A DNA stretch of 64,000 nucleotides from Thermopolyspora sp040678635 (GTDB taxonomy: Bacteria; Actinomycetota; Actinomycetes; Streptosporangiales; Streptosporangiaceae). Within the stretch, counting starts at the first letter, position 1. Each line of letters opens with the position of its first letter. The notes below the pieces were generated by a model. The model searched no databases and was not told where the DNA came from. It saw only the letters and a list, made by a program, of their open reading frames with translations. Of the stretch, positions 7,752-16,477 are shown piece by piece. Made by a program: the position numbers and the translations under genes. Location of the stretch: NCBI RefSeq assembly GCF_040678635.1, contig NZ_JBFATZ010000006.1, positions 434,001 to 498,000 on the forward strand, given 5' to 3'.

Positions 7752-9608
7752 ATGAATCCGATGGTCGCCGAGGTCACCGAACGCATCGCCGCGCGCAGCC
7801 GCGAGACCCGCGCGGCGTACCTGGAGCGGATCGCCGCCGCGGGCGAGGAGGCGCGGCGCAGCGGACCGGCCCGCGGCGACCTGGCCTGCGCCAACCTCGC
7901 GCACGGCATGGCCGCCTGCTCGCCGTTCGACCGGCTGGCCCTGCGCGGCGCCGTACGGCCCGGCGTCGCCATCGTGACCTCCTACAACGACATGCTCTCG
8001 GCGCACCAGCCGTACGAGAGTTATCCGAAGGCGCTGAAGGCGGCCGTGCGGGAGGCCGGCGGCGTCGCCCGGGTCGCGGGCGGCGTGCCCGCCATGTGCG
8101 ACGGCATCACCCAGGGCCGGGCCGGCATGGAGCTGTCGCTGTTCAGCCGGGACATCATCGCCATGTCGACCGCGATCGCGCTGTCGCACGACATGTTCGA
8201 CGCGGCGCTGCTGCTCGGCGTCTGCGACAAGATCGTGCCCGGCCTGCTCGTGGGCGCGCTGCACTTCGGCCACCTGCCCGCGATCCTCGTCCCCGCCGGG
8301 CCGATGCCGAGCGGGCTGCCGAACAAGACCAAGGCCCGGGCCCGGCAGGCGTACGCCGAGGGCCGCATCGACCGCGCCGAGATGCTCGACGCCGAGACCC
8401 GGTCCTACCACGCGCCCGGCACCTGCACCTTCTACGGCACCGCGAACTCCAACCAGGTGCTCGTCGAGGTCATGGGCCTGCACCTGCCGGGGGCGACGTT
8501 CGTCAACCCGGGCACGCCGCTGCGCGACGCGCTCACCGCCGCGGCCGGGCGGCGGGTGACCGAGATCACCGCGCACGGCGACGAGTACACGCCGATCGGG
8601 CGGGTCGTCGACGAGAAGGCGATCGTCAACGCCGTCGTCGCGCTGCTCGCCACCGGCGGCTCCACCAACCACACCATGCACCTGATCGCCGTCGCGGCCG
8701 CCGCCGGGATCGAGCTGACCTGGGACGACTTCGCCGCCCTCGCGGCCGTGACGCCGCTGCTCACCCGCATGTACCCCAACGGCGAGGCGGACGTGAACCA
8801 CTTCCAGGCCGCGGGCGGCATGGCCGTGCTCATCGGCGAGCTGCTCGACGCCGGGCTGCTCCACCGCGACGTGCTCACCGTCGCCGGACCGGGCCTGGAC
8901 CGTTACCGCTGCGCGCCGGCGCTGAAGGAAGGAGAGCTGATCTGGGAGGAACGCGCCGGGGGGAGCGACGACCCCGGCGTGCTGCGGGCGGTCGCCGAGC
9001 CGTTCGCGCCCGACGGCGGCATCCGCATGCTCACCGGCAACCTGGGGCGGGCGGTGACCAAGGTCTCCGCGGTACGGCCCGAGCACCTGGTGATCGAGGC
9101 CCCGGCGCTGGTCTTCGACGACCAGACGACGCTGCTGCGGGCGTTCGAGGCCGGCGAGCTGGACGGGCGCGACTTCGTGGCCGTCGTCCGGTTCCAGGGG
9201 CCGGCCGCCAACGGGATGCCCGAGCTGCACAAGCTCACCTCCCCGCTGGGGGCGCTGCTCGACCGCGGGCAGCGGGTGGCGATCGTCACCGACGGGCGCA
9301 TGTCGGGGGCGTCGGGGAAGGTCCCCGCCGCGATCCACCTGTCGCCCGAGGCCGCGCGGGGCGGCGCGCTCGCCCTGGTCCGCGACGGCGACGTCATCCG
9401 GCTCGACTCCACCGCCGGGACGCTCGACGTGCTCGTCGCCGCCGCCGAACTGGCCGTGCGGGAGCCCGCGCCGCTCCCCGAGGAGCGGACCGCCGCCGGG
9501 TGGACGGGGACCGGTCGGGAGCTTTTCGGCGCGCTTCGCCGTACGGTGGGACCGGCCGAACAAGGCGCGGGCGTCTTTGCCCTCAACGGTGGAGAAAGTC
9601 GCGAATGA
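7752..9608 (+). CDS. edd: 6-phosphogluconate dehydratase (Entner-Doudoroff)
   Basis: Converts 6-phosphogluconate to 2-keto-3-deoxy-6-phosphogluconate (KDPG), first committed step of the Entner-Doudoroff pathway. It belongs to the IlvD/Edd [4Fe-4S] dehydratase family; length is 618 residues, close to the E. coli enzyme. Family motifs seen: PAMCDGITQGRAGMELSL and CDKIVPGLL in the N-terminal half and TCTFYGTANSNQ further on, containing the cluster cysteines; VTDGRMSGASGKVPAAIHLSPEA in the C-terminal half. ATG 7752 was chosen because GGAG at 7741-7744 precedes it by seven bases; upstream in-frame starts have no site. The glk ATG overlaps its stop, and eda follows glk, so the three form one operon. 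Confidence 0.95.
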   Translation: MNPMVAEVTERIAARSRETRAAYLERIAAAGEEARRSGPARGDLACANLAHGMAACSPFDRLALRGAVRPGVAIVTSYNDMLSAHQPYESYPKALKAAVREAGGVARVAGGVPAMCDGITQGRAGMELSLFSRDIIAMSTAIALSHDMFDAALLLGVCDKIVPGLLVGALHFGHLPAILVPAGPMPSGLPNKTKARARQAYAEGRIDRAEMLDAETRSYHAPGTCTFYGTANSNQVLVEVMGLHLPGATFVNPGTPLRDALTAAAGRRVTEITAHGDEYTPIGRVVDEKAIVNAVVALLATGGSTNHTMHLIAVAAAAGIELTWDDFAALAAVTPLLTRMYPNGEADVNHFQAAGGMAVLIGELLDAGLLHRDVLTVAGPGLDRYRCAPALKEGELIWEERAGGSDDPGVLRAVAEPFAPDGGIRMLTGNLGRAVTKVSAVRPEHLVIEAPALVFDDQTTLLRAFEAGELDGRDFVAVVRFQGPAANGMPELHKLTSPLGALLDRGQRVAIVTDGRMSGASGKVPAAIHLSPEAARGGALALVRDGDVIRLDSTAGTLDVLVAAAELAVREPAPLPEERTAAGWTGTGRELFGALRRTVGPAEQGAGVFALNGGESRE

Positions 9609-10948
9609 GCTCGAGGTTGAACGCAGTACCTTCCGCGGAGAGTCCCTGGCTGGTCGCCGACGTGGGCGGAACCAACGCCCGCTTCGGCCTGGTGAGACGG
9701 CCGGGCGGATCCCCCGAGGCGATCGCCGTGCTGCCCGACGCCGAGTACGACGGGCTTCCCGATGCCGTAGCCGCCTATCTCGACCTGTACGGGGGCGGAG
9801 TTCGGCCGGGGGCGGCGTGCCTGGCGATCGCCGGGCCGGTGGACGGCGACCGATACCGGCTCACCAACGCCGGCTGGTATGGATCGGTCCGCGACCTGGG
9901 CCTCCCCGGCGCGCACCTGCTCAACGACTTCGAGGCGCTCGCGTTCTCCCTGCCGTCCCTGGCCGGGAACGACCTGGAGCCGCTCGGCGGCCCCCCGCCC
10001 GCCGCGCGCATGGTCAAGGCGGTCCTCGGCCCCGGCACCGGCCTGGGCGTGGCCGGTCTCGTCCCGGCGGGCGACGGCTGGGTGCCGGTGCCCGCCGAGG
10101 GCGGTCACGTCGCGGCCCCCGCCGTGACCGACCTGGAGATGGAGGTCGTACGGGCGCTGCGCGCCGACGGCATGGCCTACGTCGACGCCGAACACCTGAT
10201 CTCCGGCCCCGGCCTGACCCGCCTGCACCACGCCCTCGCCCTCGTCGAGGGCGTGACGACCGACTCCCCGCCGGCCTCGGAGATCGTGGCCCGGGTGGAC
10301 GACCCGCTGTGCGTACGCACGATCGAGGTCTTCTGCGGCCTCCTGGGCGGCTTCGCCGGAAACGTGGCCCTCACCCTGGGCGCCCGGGGCGGCGTCTACC
10401 TCGGCGGCGGCGTGCTCCCGCGCATCGCCGACCGCGTACGCGCCAGCGACTTCCGCCGCCGCTTCGAGATCCACCCGATCCTGTCGGACTACCTCGCCTC
10501 CATCTCCACCAGCCTCATCGTCGCCCAGCAGCCCGCCCTCACCGGCGCCGCCGCCTGGCTCGCCCAGCACCTCACCCCGGCCGCCACCCCTGCCACAGGC
10601 CCCGCCACAGGCCCTGCCACCGGCCCTGCGACCGGCCCTGCCACCGGCCCTGCGACCGGCCCTGCCACCGGCCCTGCCACCGGCCCTGCGACCGGCCCTG
10701 CCACCGGCCCTGCGACCGGCCCTGCGACCGGCCCTGCGACGGGCACGGATCCCGGAACCACGCCCGGACGGCCCCACCGGCCCGAATGCGCCGACATTCC
10801 GGACCGCTCCACCGCGGCCGACCCCGGCGACACCCCGGGCTCCCGGCCCAACGGCCCCATGGCGTTCCACGCATCCTCCGACGACGGCGCGACGAAAGGC
10901 CCGGGTATCGCGGGCGGCAACAACGATGTGAAAGTGACCCTCACATGA
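9605..10948 (+). CDS. glk: Glucokinase with repetitive PATG tail
   Basis: ATP-dependent glucokinase of the E. coli Glk type (not the ROK type), phosphorylating glucose to feed the Entner-Doudoroff branch. Motifs: DVGGTNARFGLV near residue 19, LNDFEALAFSLP, the phosphate-binding GPGTGLGVAG and EGGHVAAP. The catalytic domain ends near residue 323 (AAWLAQHL), the normal family length. It is followed by about 120 extra residues: thirteen PATG repeats and then a Pro/Gly/Asp-rich, apparently disordered segment. The start overlaps the edd stop and its own stop overlaps the eda start, so the tail stretches the reading frame to the next gene. The tail is probably non-catalytic. Confidence 0.92.
   Translation: MSSRLNAVPSAESPWLVADVGGTNARFGLVRRPGGSPEAIAVLPDAEYDGLPDAVAAYLDLYGGGVRPGAACLAIAGPVDGDRYRLTNAGWYGSVRDLGLPGAHLLNDFEALAFSLPSLAGNDLEPLGGPPPAARMVKAVLGPGTGLGVAGLVPAGDGWVPVPAEGGHVAAPAVTDLEMEVVRALRADGMAYVDAEHLISGPGLTRLHHALALVEGVTTDSPPASEIVARVDDPLCVRTIEVFCGLLGGFAGNVALTLGARGGVYLGGGVLPRIADRVRASDFRRRFEIHPILSDYLASISTSLIVAQQPALTGAAAWLAQHLTPAATPATGPATGPATGPATGPATGPATGPATGPATGPATGPATGPATGPATGPATGTDPGTTPGRPHRPECADIPDRSTAADPGDTPGSRPNGPMAFHASSDDGATKGPGIAGGNNDVKVTLT
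10589..10744 (+). repeat. 13 x 12-bp in-frame minisatellite in glk
   Basis: Thirteen tandem 12-base units of the form CCTGCSACCGGC (first two with ACAGGC) span 156 bases without interruption and encode PATG each time. Variation is almost only C/G at one position, so units look recently duplicated. A 12-base unit preserves the reading frame when copy number changes. Confidence 0.95.
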
Positions 10949-11556
10949 CCCTGCTCGACCTCGCCCCCGTCATCCCGGTCGTCGTGATCGACGACGCCGA
11001 CCGCGCGGTGCCGCTCGCCCGCGCCCTGCTCGCGGGCGGCCTCCCCGCCATCGAGATCACCCTGCGCACCCCCTGCGCGCTGGACGCCATCGGCCGCATC
11101 GCCGCCGAGGTCCCCGAGGCCGTGATCGGGGCGGGCACCGTACGCACCCCCGCCGACGTGGACGCCTGCGTCCGCGCCGGCGCCCGCTTCCTGGTCTCCC
11201 CCGGCGTCACCCCCACCCTGCTGGACGCCATGCTCGACAGCGGCCTGCCCTTCCTCCCCGGCGCCGCGACCGTCTCGGAGGTGCTGACCCTCGCCGAACG
11301 CGGCCTGCGCGAACTGAAGTTCTTCCCCGCCGAGGCCGCCGGGGGCGTGCCGTACCTGAAGTCGCTGGCGAGCCCCATCCCCGACGTCCGCTTCTGCCCA
11401 ACCGGCGGCATCACCCCACACACCGCGCCGCAGTACCTCGCCCTGCCGAACGTGGGCTGCGTCGGCGGCTCCTGGCTGACCCCGCGCGACGCACTGGCGG
11501 CCGGTGACTACACCCTCATCCAAAAACTGGCCCGCGAGGCGGCGGACCTGCGCTGA
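10945..11556 (+). CDS. eda: KDPG aldolase (Entner-Doudoroff)
   Basis: Cleaves KDPG to pyruvate and glyceraldehyde-3-phosphate. The 203-residue length and class I aldolase motifs fit Eda: IEITLRTP with the proton-relay glutamate near residue 38, VIGAGTVRTP, FLVSPGV, and the Schiff-base lysine in LKFFPAEA. ATG overlaps the TGA of glk (ATGA), completing the edd-glk-eda operon. The operon lacks zwf and pgl, so 6-phosphogluconate must come from genes elsewhere or from gluconate uptake. Confidence 0.95.
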   Translation: MTLLDLAPVIPVVVIDDADRAVPLARALLAGGLPAIEITLRTPCALDAIGRIAAEVPEAVIGAGTVRTPADVDACVRAGARFLVSPGVTPTLLDAMLDSGLPFLPGAATVSEVLTLAERGLRELKFFPAEAAGGVPYLKSLASPIPDVRFCPTGGITPHTAPQYLALPNVGCVGGSWLTPRDALAAGDYTLIQKLAREAADLR

Positions 11557-11600
11557 CCGTACGGCGTCCCGACCCGCCGAGCCGCCACGGCCCCTGACCC

Positions 11601-11645
11601 GACCGTCCGTCCCGGCCCTCTCGCGTAGGGCCGGGCCGGACGGTC
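11601..11645 (+). terminator. Strong hairpin terminator after eda
   Basis: GACCGTCC (11601-11608) pairs with GGACGGTC (11638-11645), and after a two-base mismatch CCCGGCCCT pairs with AGGGCCGGG around a CTCGCGT loop. It lies 45 bases after the eda stop. Confidence 0.8.
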
Positions 11646-11802
11646 GCGCGTCCGCCACTGGACAAACACCGATAAGCGACCCGGTCAGCCTGCTCCTCGC
11701 GCCGCCGGGGTGGCGTACGCGGTTGAGTGTCGGCCGACGTGGTTACCATTCACGGCGACACGGATTGTCACGCTCCAAGCCGCGACGGATCGGACTTCGC
11801 GT

Positions 11803-12663
11803 ATGCGCACCTCGGATGCCGCCCCTTCCCGCACCTGGTTCATCACGGGAGCAAGCCGCGGCCTGGGCCGTGCGTTCGCGCTGGCCGCGCTTGAGCGCGG
11901 CGATCAGGTGGCGGCCGCCGCCCGTACCGTCGCGCGAGACGACTTCGACGACCGGTACGGAGACCGGCTCCTCGCCCTTCCCCTGGACGTGACCGACCGC
12001 GACGCCGTGTTCGCCGCGGTGAACAGCGCGGTCGAGCATTTCGGCCGGCTTGACATCGTGGTGAACAACGCCGGGACCATGTCCTCCGGCATGATCGAGG
12101 AGTTCACCGAGGCCGAGGCACGCGCCCAACTGGACGTCAATCTCTTCGGCGCGATGTGGGTCTGCCAGGCCGTCCTACCGCACCTGCGTGCCCAGGCGTC
12201 CGGTCATATCGTGCAGATCTCCAGCATCGCCGCCCTGGGCGGCTTCCCGAGCACCGGCATGTACAGTGCGAGCAAGTTCGCGCTGGAGGGCATGAGCGAG
12301 GCGCTGGCGATGGAGATCGCCCCGTTCGGCGTCAAGCTCAGCATCGTCCAGCCCGGCGGCTACTGGACCGACCTCTACACCAGCATGACGACGACGTCGG
12401 CTCTGCCGGAGTACGGCCCGTTGCGCGCCGAACTGGAGAAGCAGTGGGCCGAAAGCTCGATCGACAGCGAGCCGCGCCTGGCCGCCGAGGCGCTGCTGAA
12501 GCTGGTCGACAGCGAGGACCCGCCGCTGCGACTGCTGCTCGGCAGCATGGTCTACGACGTGGCCTTCGACATCTCCCGGCGGCGGATGGAGACCTGGGCG
12601 GCCTGGGAACAGGTCAGCCGCGCCGCCGAACACGCCGCACCCGCCCCCGGAACCGCCGATTGA
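11803..12663 (+). CDS. SDR family oxidoreductase
   Basis: A 286-residue classical short-chain dehydrogenase/reductase, NAD(P)-dependent. It shows the cofactor motif ITGASRGLGRA near residue 13, the NNAG motif near 87, the catalytic serine in QISSIAALGG near 140 and the YxxxK pair in MYSASKFALEG near 155. The substrate cannot be predicted. ATG 11803 gives the usual length, but no good ribosome site is visible; an in-frame start at 11710 would add 31 residues with no family support. It appears monocistronic and converges with the PfkB gene. Confidence 0.9.
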   Translation: MRTSDAAPSRTWFITGASRGLGRAFALAALERGDQVAAAARTVARDDFDDRYGDRLLALPLDVTDRDAVFAAVNSAVEHFGRLDIVVNNAGTMSSGMIEEFTEAEARAQLDVNLFGAMWVCQAVLPHLRAQASGHIVQISSIAALGGFPSTGMYSASKFALEGMSEALAMEIAPFGVKLSIVQPGGYWTDLYTSMTTTSALPEYGPLRAELEKQWAESSIDSEPRLAAEALLKLVDSEDPPLRLLLGSMVYDVAFDISRRRMETWAAWEQVSRAAEHAAPAPGTAD

Positions 12664-12819
12664 CGGCCAACCGTCGTCACGCACCAGCGCTTTCGGCGGC
12701 GGAGTGCGGCGTCGCAGGCTCCGGCGGCGGCTGTCCGCGCGGCTTTCGCCACCGAAGCAGGGCGAATCGGCCTCGCGGGCCCTGCGGGCTCCGCGATCTG
12801 GGGGAATCGCGCGTCGGTT

Positions 12820-13728
12820 CTACCGATCGAGGAGCGTGCGCTCGTCGATCGGGCTCTCGTGGGTTCCCCGGACGGTGCACGCGTGGGCGCCGGCGATGGC
12901 GCCGAGCCGTACGCACTCCTCGAGCGGCCGACTGGACAGCCGCCCGTAGAGGAAGCCCGAGACGAAGGCGTCCCCCGCGCCGTTGCTGTCGACCACCGGT
13001 CCGGGCAGCGGTACGGCGGGGAAGCGCCGCGCCCGCTCCCAGCCCGGCACCAGCACGTGGCATCCCTCGGCGCCCGCCGTGCAGACCACGACCGACGCCC
13101 GGCCTCGGGCGAGGATGTCGCGCATCACCGACTCCGGGTCCGGCAGTTTCGCGGCGGACAGGAAGACCAGATCGGAGTTGTAGGCGAAGTCCCGGTGATG
13201 CTCCTCCTCGCCGTCCCAGTCATGCAGGTCCGTGGACACCGGGACGCCGATGTCGGAAATGTCCGCGTAGACGTCGCGGGCGGCGTCGTCGATGGACACG
13301 TGCACGTGCCGTGCCGTACGGACGAGGGGCAGGTAGAGCTCGCGGGGCAGGCGGCGTCCGGGAGCCGGCCGGGGGTCGAATAACGACGTGCGCCGCCCGT
13401 CGGGCCCGACCAGCAGCACGCTGCGCCGGGTCCCCTCCGGCACGGCCCGCCAGACCAGTTCCACGCCCCGGCTCTCCAGATGAGCCCTGACCAGATCCCC
13501 TTGCGGATCCTCTCCGAGCAGGTCGACGAGCGCGACCCGCAGCCCCAGCGCGCCGCACCCGAGGACGACCCCGCTGCCGGTGTTGCCGATGCGGTCGATC
13601 ACGGGCGGCACCACATAGGTCTCGGCGTACGGCAGCGGAAGCTCCGGCACGTACACGGTGGTGTCCACCCCCGCCCCGGCGATCACCACCACATCCCACA
13701 CATCGCTATCCCGGTTCGCCTTGTTCAA
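12820..13728 (-). CDS. PfkB family carbohydrate kinase
   Basis: Ribokinase-like sugar kinase of 302 residues. The glycine pair around GNTGSGVV near residue 48 and the C-terminal PfkB signature DSNGAGDAFVSGF (catalytic Asp in GAGD, near residue 250) are both present. The substrate is unknown. TTG 13728 is used as start because GGAGGG lies just upstream; a GTG at 13701 would shorten it by nine residues. It follows the Nudix regulator gene by 48 bases on the same strand, so the two are likely one operon and the regulator may sense the kinase's pathway. Confidence 0.88.
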   Translation of the reverse strand: MNKANRDSDVWDVVVIAGAGVDTTVYVPELPLPYAETYVVPPVIDRIGNTGSGVVLGCGALGLRVALVDLLGEDPQGDLVRAHLESRGVELVWRAVPEGTRRSVLLVGPDGRRTSLFDPRPAPGRRLPRELYLPLVRTARHVHVSIDDAARDVYADISDIGVPVSTDLHDWDGEEEHHRDFAYNSDLVFLSAAKLPDPESVMRDILARGRASVVVCTAGAEGCHVLVPGWERARRFPAVPLPGPVVDSNGAGDAFVSGFLYGRLSSRPLEECVRLGAIAGAHACTVRGTHESPIDERTLLDR

Positions 13729-13776
13729 CCGCCCTCCGCACGCACGCTCGCCATCGCTGGAGTACGCATGCCTCGC

Positions 13777-14532
13777 CTATCCAGTCGCCTCCACCAGATT
13801 GTCACCCTGCGATACGGCGGGATCCTCGCTCGACCTCAACAGCGGGGGCACCAACAGGGACGCGGGTCCCCTACGGTACAGGGCGGCTGGGCGTCCGATC
13901 TCAGGAAGGCGCCGGTCGCCTGTCGGCTGCAGGAACCCTTCGGTACGGGTCACCTTTCTGCGGAAATTGCTGGGGTCGAGCTTGAAGCCCCACACGGCCT
14001 CGTAGATGCGGCGCAGATCGCCCACCGTGAACGGTTCTGAGCAGAAGGCGGCCGCGACGGTCGTGTGTTCGAGTTGCGACCGAGCACGTTCCAGCCCGTC
14101 ACGCAGTATCCGGGCATGATCGAAGGCCAACCGTATGTCGCCGTCCAGGGCGGATGAGACGGGCGTCCAGTGCGCCGCCGCGGCGTCGGTGCCCGCGACC
14201 GGCACGGGCAGGTTCGGGCCGAGCGCCAGGTAGGCCACTGTGATGATCCTGCCGCGCGGGTCGCGCGCAGGATCGCTGTAAGCACGCAACTGCTCCAGAT
14301 GCAGCGCATCGCCGTCGAGCCTGGTCTCTTCCCGAAGCTCTCGCCGGGCGGCCTCGTCGAGAGTCTCGTCTTCGGCGACGAAACCGCCAGGTAGCGCCGC
14401 CAAGCCTCGATAAGGCTCGTCGCCCCGCTCGATCAACAAAACGTGCAACCGGTCCTGCCGGACCGTGAATATCACCAGGTCCACGGTCACATGGACTGAT
14501 GCCTCCGGTAGCCAGCCGGTTTTGTGCTCCAT
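13777..14532 (-). CDS. NrtR-type Nudix transcriptional regulator
   Basis: A 251-residue protein with an N-terminal Nudix domain and a C-terminal winged helix (about residues 150-225), the layout of NrtR and related regulators. The Nudix box is nearly intact: GFVAEDETLDEAARRELREE near residues 49-68, then TRL where the canonical glycine is replaced by arginine, so residual hydrolase activity is possible. NrtR proteins bind ADP-ribose-type ligands, while close relatives control sugar catabolism. It is followed by a PfkB kinase and diverges from the nucleosidase operon at 14619; the shared 86-base region has two short inverted repeats. Which operon it controls is unknown. Confidence 0.82.
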   Translation of the reverse strand: MEHKTGWLPEASVHVTVDLVIFTVRQDRLHVLLIERGDEPYRGLAALPGGFVAEDETLDEAARRELREETRLDGDALHLEQLRAYSDPARDPRGRIITVAYLALGPNLPVPVAGTDAAAAHWTPVSSALDGDIRLAFDHARILRDGLERARSQLEHTTVAAAFCSEPFTVGDLRRIYEAVWGFKLDPSNFRRKVTRTEGFLQPTGDRRLPEIGRPAALYRRGPASLLVPPLLRSSEDPAVSQGDNLVEATG

Positions 14533-14550
14533 CCAGCCAGCCTACTAAAA

Positions 14551-14596
14551 GTCATATTGACCCAAAAAAGCGCGGTGACTTATGGTCGAGTAGACC
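14551..14596. promoter_or_regulatory. Inverted repeats in divergent promoter region
   Basis: GTCATATTGAC (14551-14561, arms GTCA/TGAC) and GGTCGAGTAGACC (14584-14596, arms GGTC/GACC) lie between the Nudix regulator and the membrane-protein/nucleosidase operon. They share the GTCA/GGTC-type half-site. These are candidate operators for the Nudix regulator, by position only. Confidence 0.35.
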
Positions 14597-14618
14597 TAAA
14601 GGGGTATGGGAGGGCGAC

Positions 14619-16391
14619 ATGGCCCGTTCCTCGACGCTCGCGAAGCGCGAGATCAACCCGGCCTTTCGTAAGGACGCCGCTGGTCGGCACCTGTGTACAG
14701 GCGTCTACCGGGACCGGGCCCTGCGCGACATGGTCCTCCGCCATGTGCACAACGACACCAACCACCTGGTCGCCCCGTCGTACGGGTTCGACCTGGTACC
14801 CGTCGTGGTCCATGCCTGGCGCGCCTGGACATTGGAAATGCTTCAGCACCTGTGCGTCGTGGGAACCATCGCGATCGGGGTGGCTGTCCACCCTCCCGCC
14901 GCTTTCTCCACCGCCTGCGTGCTGGGATGCCTGCGCCTGTCGCGTCAGGCGATCACCAGCGGGCTTGCGATGCTGCCCCTGCAGGCGAAGGCGACGATGG
15001 ACAAATGGCTGCGACGAACCAGGTGGCGGAGCGAGTCGGACGAACTGCGATATCACAAACGGCTCCTGCGGCTCACCGCACTGGGATGCGCGGTCCTCGC
15101 CTTGGCACCGCTCCTGGTCGCCGGGCTCGCCCAGGCCTCCCCGGACCAGATGACCAGGGCGACGATCCTCCTCTCGCTGCTGATCGCCCTCGCGGTGGGC
15201 GGGCACGGCGCGGCCCAGCAGGTCTGCCTCAACCGCATGTACCGGACAGCCTCACTGGAGCCGAAGACGCTGACCCGTCGCCTCCAGGCGATCAAGGATC
15301 AGCAGTTTCACCGCTACGTCGTCTACCGCAGGCACGCCTCGGAACAGCGTGAGGTGGACGCGACGCTCGACGACGCCGAAGCGTTCACCGACGAGGACCA
15401 CACCCCGTTCGTCGGCGCGGGAGTGCTCGTGCACCGATGGCTTCCTCCGCTCACCGTGCCGCTCCTACGCCGGGCACAGGACGCCGGGAACCCCTCCGGG
15501 CATGTGCCGATGTCCGTGCTGGAACACGCCACACCGCCCTTCAGAGCGCATGAACTCGTCGCGTTCCTCAGGAGGGCGATGGCCTTGATCGGCGACACCG
15601 AGGATCCGATGGGGCTGCGCGGCTTCACCATCCGTGATCGCCTATACGTGGATGAGGCCGACGTACAGGCGTCCCCGGTCTGGCTGGAGGACCCGTCCGG
15701 CCGAGACGACATCGACCCGGCCATCGACGATCCTTACGGTCCCGTTCACCACTTTCTGGAAATCTCGGCGAGCGCAACCGGTGAACTGGTCACCACGGTC
15801 TTCCTGCGGGTGACCGTCAAGGGCCGAGCCCTCAGCCTCGACTTCGCCGCGTGCGCGCTGACCCGAACACCCGCCGAGTACCAGGTGCTCAACGCCTTCG
15901 CGGAGAGCGGCGCGGGCGCGGTGCTGCGCGCCATCCTGCGCCGACTGTTCAACCTCCCCACCGAGGTCGCGCAGGCATGGCGGCTGGCGGAGGCACCCAT
16001 GCTCCTCTTGGGGGCGATACGGGCGCGTAAGACCCGTCTCGTCAAGCCCCGGCGCGGCATGGCCATCGGCGCACGCCTCAGCGTCCGCGAGGAGGCGTCG
16101 ACTCCCTGGGAGCACGCCCAACTGGACAAGGTCACGATTCATGACCACGTGAAACTCATCGAGCAGCGCCTGCTCAAGGCCACCGAGGATTTTCTCGAAG
16201 CGCACGAAATCGACACCTCCGGATTCAGAAGGAGGGCCGCCAGCATCATCAACACCGGCGTGCTGAACATGGGCGGGAAGACCGAGATCAAACAGTCGGC
16301 AGTGGGGCCGCACGCGCAGGTTCGCATGGACGTCCGCGAGTCGGACGGCGGTCAAGGACAACCATCGGCAGGCGAGGGAGGCCAGTCATGA
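14619..16391 (+). CDS. Membrane protein with C-terminal amyloid-like signalling motif
   Basis: A 590-residue protein I do not recognise as a named family. The N-terminal third has about four hydrophobic segments (around residues 75-105, 150-175 and 185-205), then a long soluble region rich in charged residues, probably cytoplasmic. The C-terminus (about 544-570) holds a Gly/Asn/Val motif with the core QSAVGP (559-564) that recurs at the N-terminus of the next protein; a disordered Gly/Ser/Gln tail follows. The start ATG has GGGAGGG at 14608-14614. The stop overlaps the ATG of the nucleosidase gene. I infer that this is the membrane sensor or scaffold that recruits or activates the nucleosidase through motif-motif contact. 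Confidence 0.8.
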   Translation: MARSSTLAKREINPAFRKDAAGRHLCTGVYRDRALRDMVLRHVHNDTNHLVAPSYGFDLVPVVVHAWRAWTLEMLQHLCVVGTIAIGVAVHPPAAFSTACVLGCLRLSRQAITSGLAMLPLQAKATMDKWLRRTRWRSESDELRYHKRLLRLTALGCAVLALAPLLVAGLAQASPDQMTRATILLSLLIALAVGGHGAAQQVCLNRMYRTASLEPKTLTRRLQAIKDQQFHRYVVYRRHASEQREVDATLDDAEAFTDEDHTPFVGAGVLVHRWLPPLTVPLLRRAQDAGNPSGHVPMSVLEHATPPFRAHELVAFLRRAMALIGDTEDPMGLRGFTIRDRLYVDEADVQASPVWLEDPSGRDDIDPAIDDPYGPVHHFLEISASATGELVTTVFLRVTVKGRALSLDFAACALTRTPAEYQVLNAFAESGAGAVLRAILRRLFNLPTEVAQAWRLAEAPMLLLGAIRARKTRLVKPRRGMAIGARLSVREEASTPWEHAQLDKVTIHDHVKLIEQRLLKATEDFLEAHEIDTSGFRRRAASIINTGVLNMGGKTEIKQSAVGPHAQVRMDVRESDGGQGQPSAGEGGQS

Positions 16392-16477
16392 ACGGCAACA
16401 GCGGCATCGCCAACCACGGGGGCACCGTGAACGTCAGCCAGTCGGCCGTCGGGCCGGGGGCGACGGTCAACGTGGGG
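16248..16477 (+). other. Paired QSAVGP motifs in adjacent proteins
   Basis: Residues 544-570 of the membrane protein and 1-30 of the nucleosidase align without gaps over about 25 positions with 12 identities: a Gly, an Asn, GG, QSAVGP, then Ala and Val at the same spacing. Hydrophobic residues alternate on both sides, as expected for a short beta-arch. A motif shared C-terminal to N-terminal between neighbours is characteristic of prion-like signalling motifs in bacterial and fungal immune proteins. Confidence 0.75.

Noticed and set aside
10589..10744. CRISPR-like tandem repeat
   Set aside because: Units are 12 bases, contiguous with no spacers, and in frame within glk.
12664..13490. Plus-strand Arg-rich frame opposite the PfkB kinase
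   Set aside because: It has no motif and is a shadow of the minus-strand kinase carrying DSNGAGDAF.
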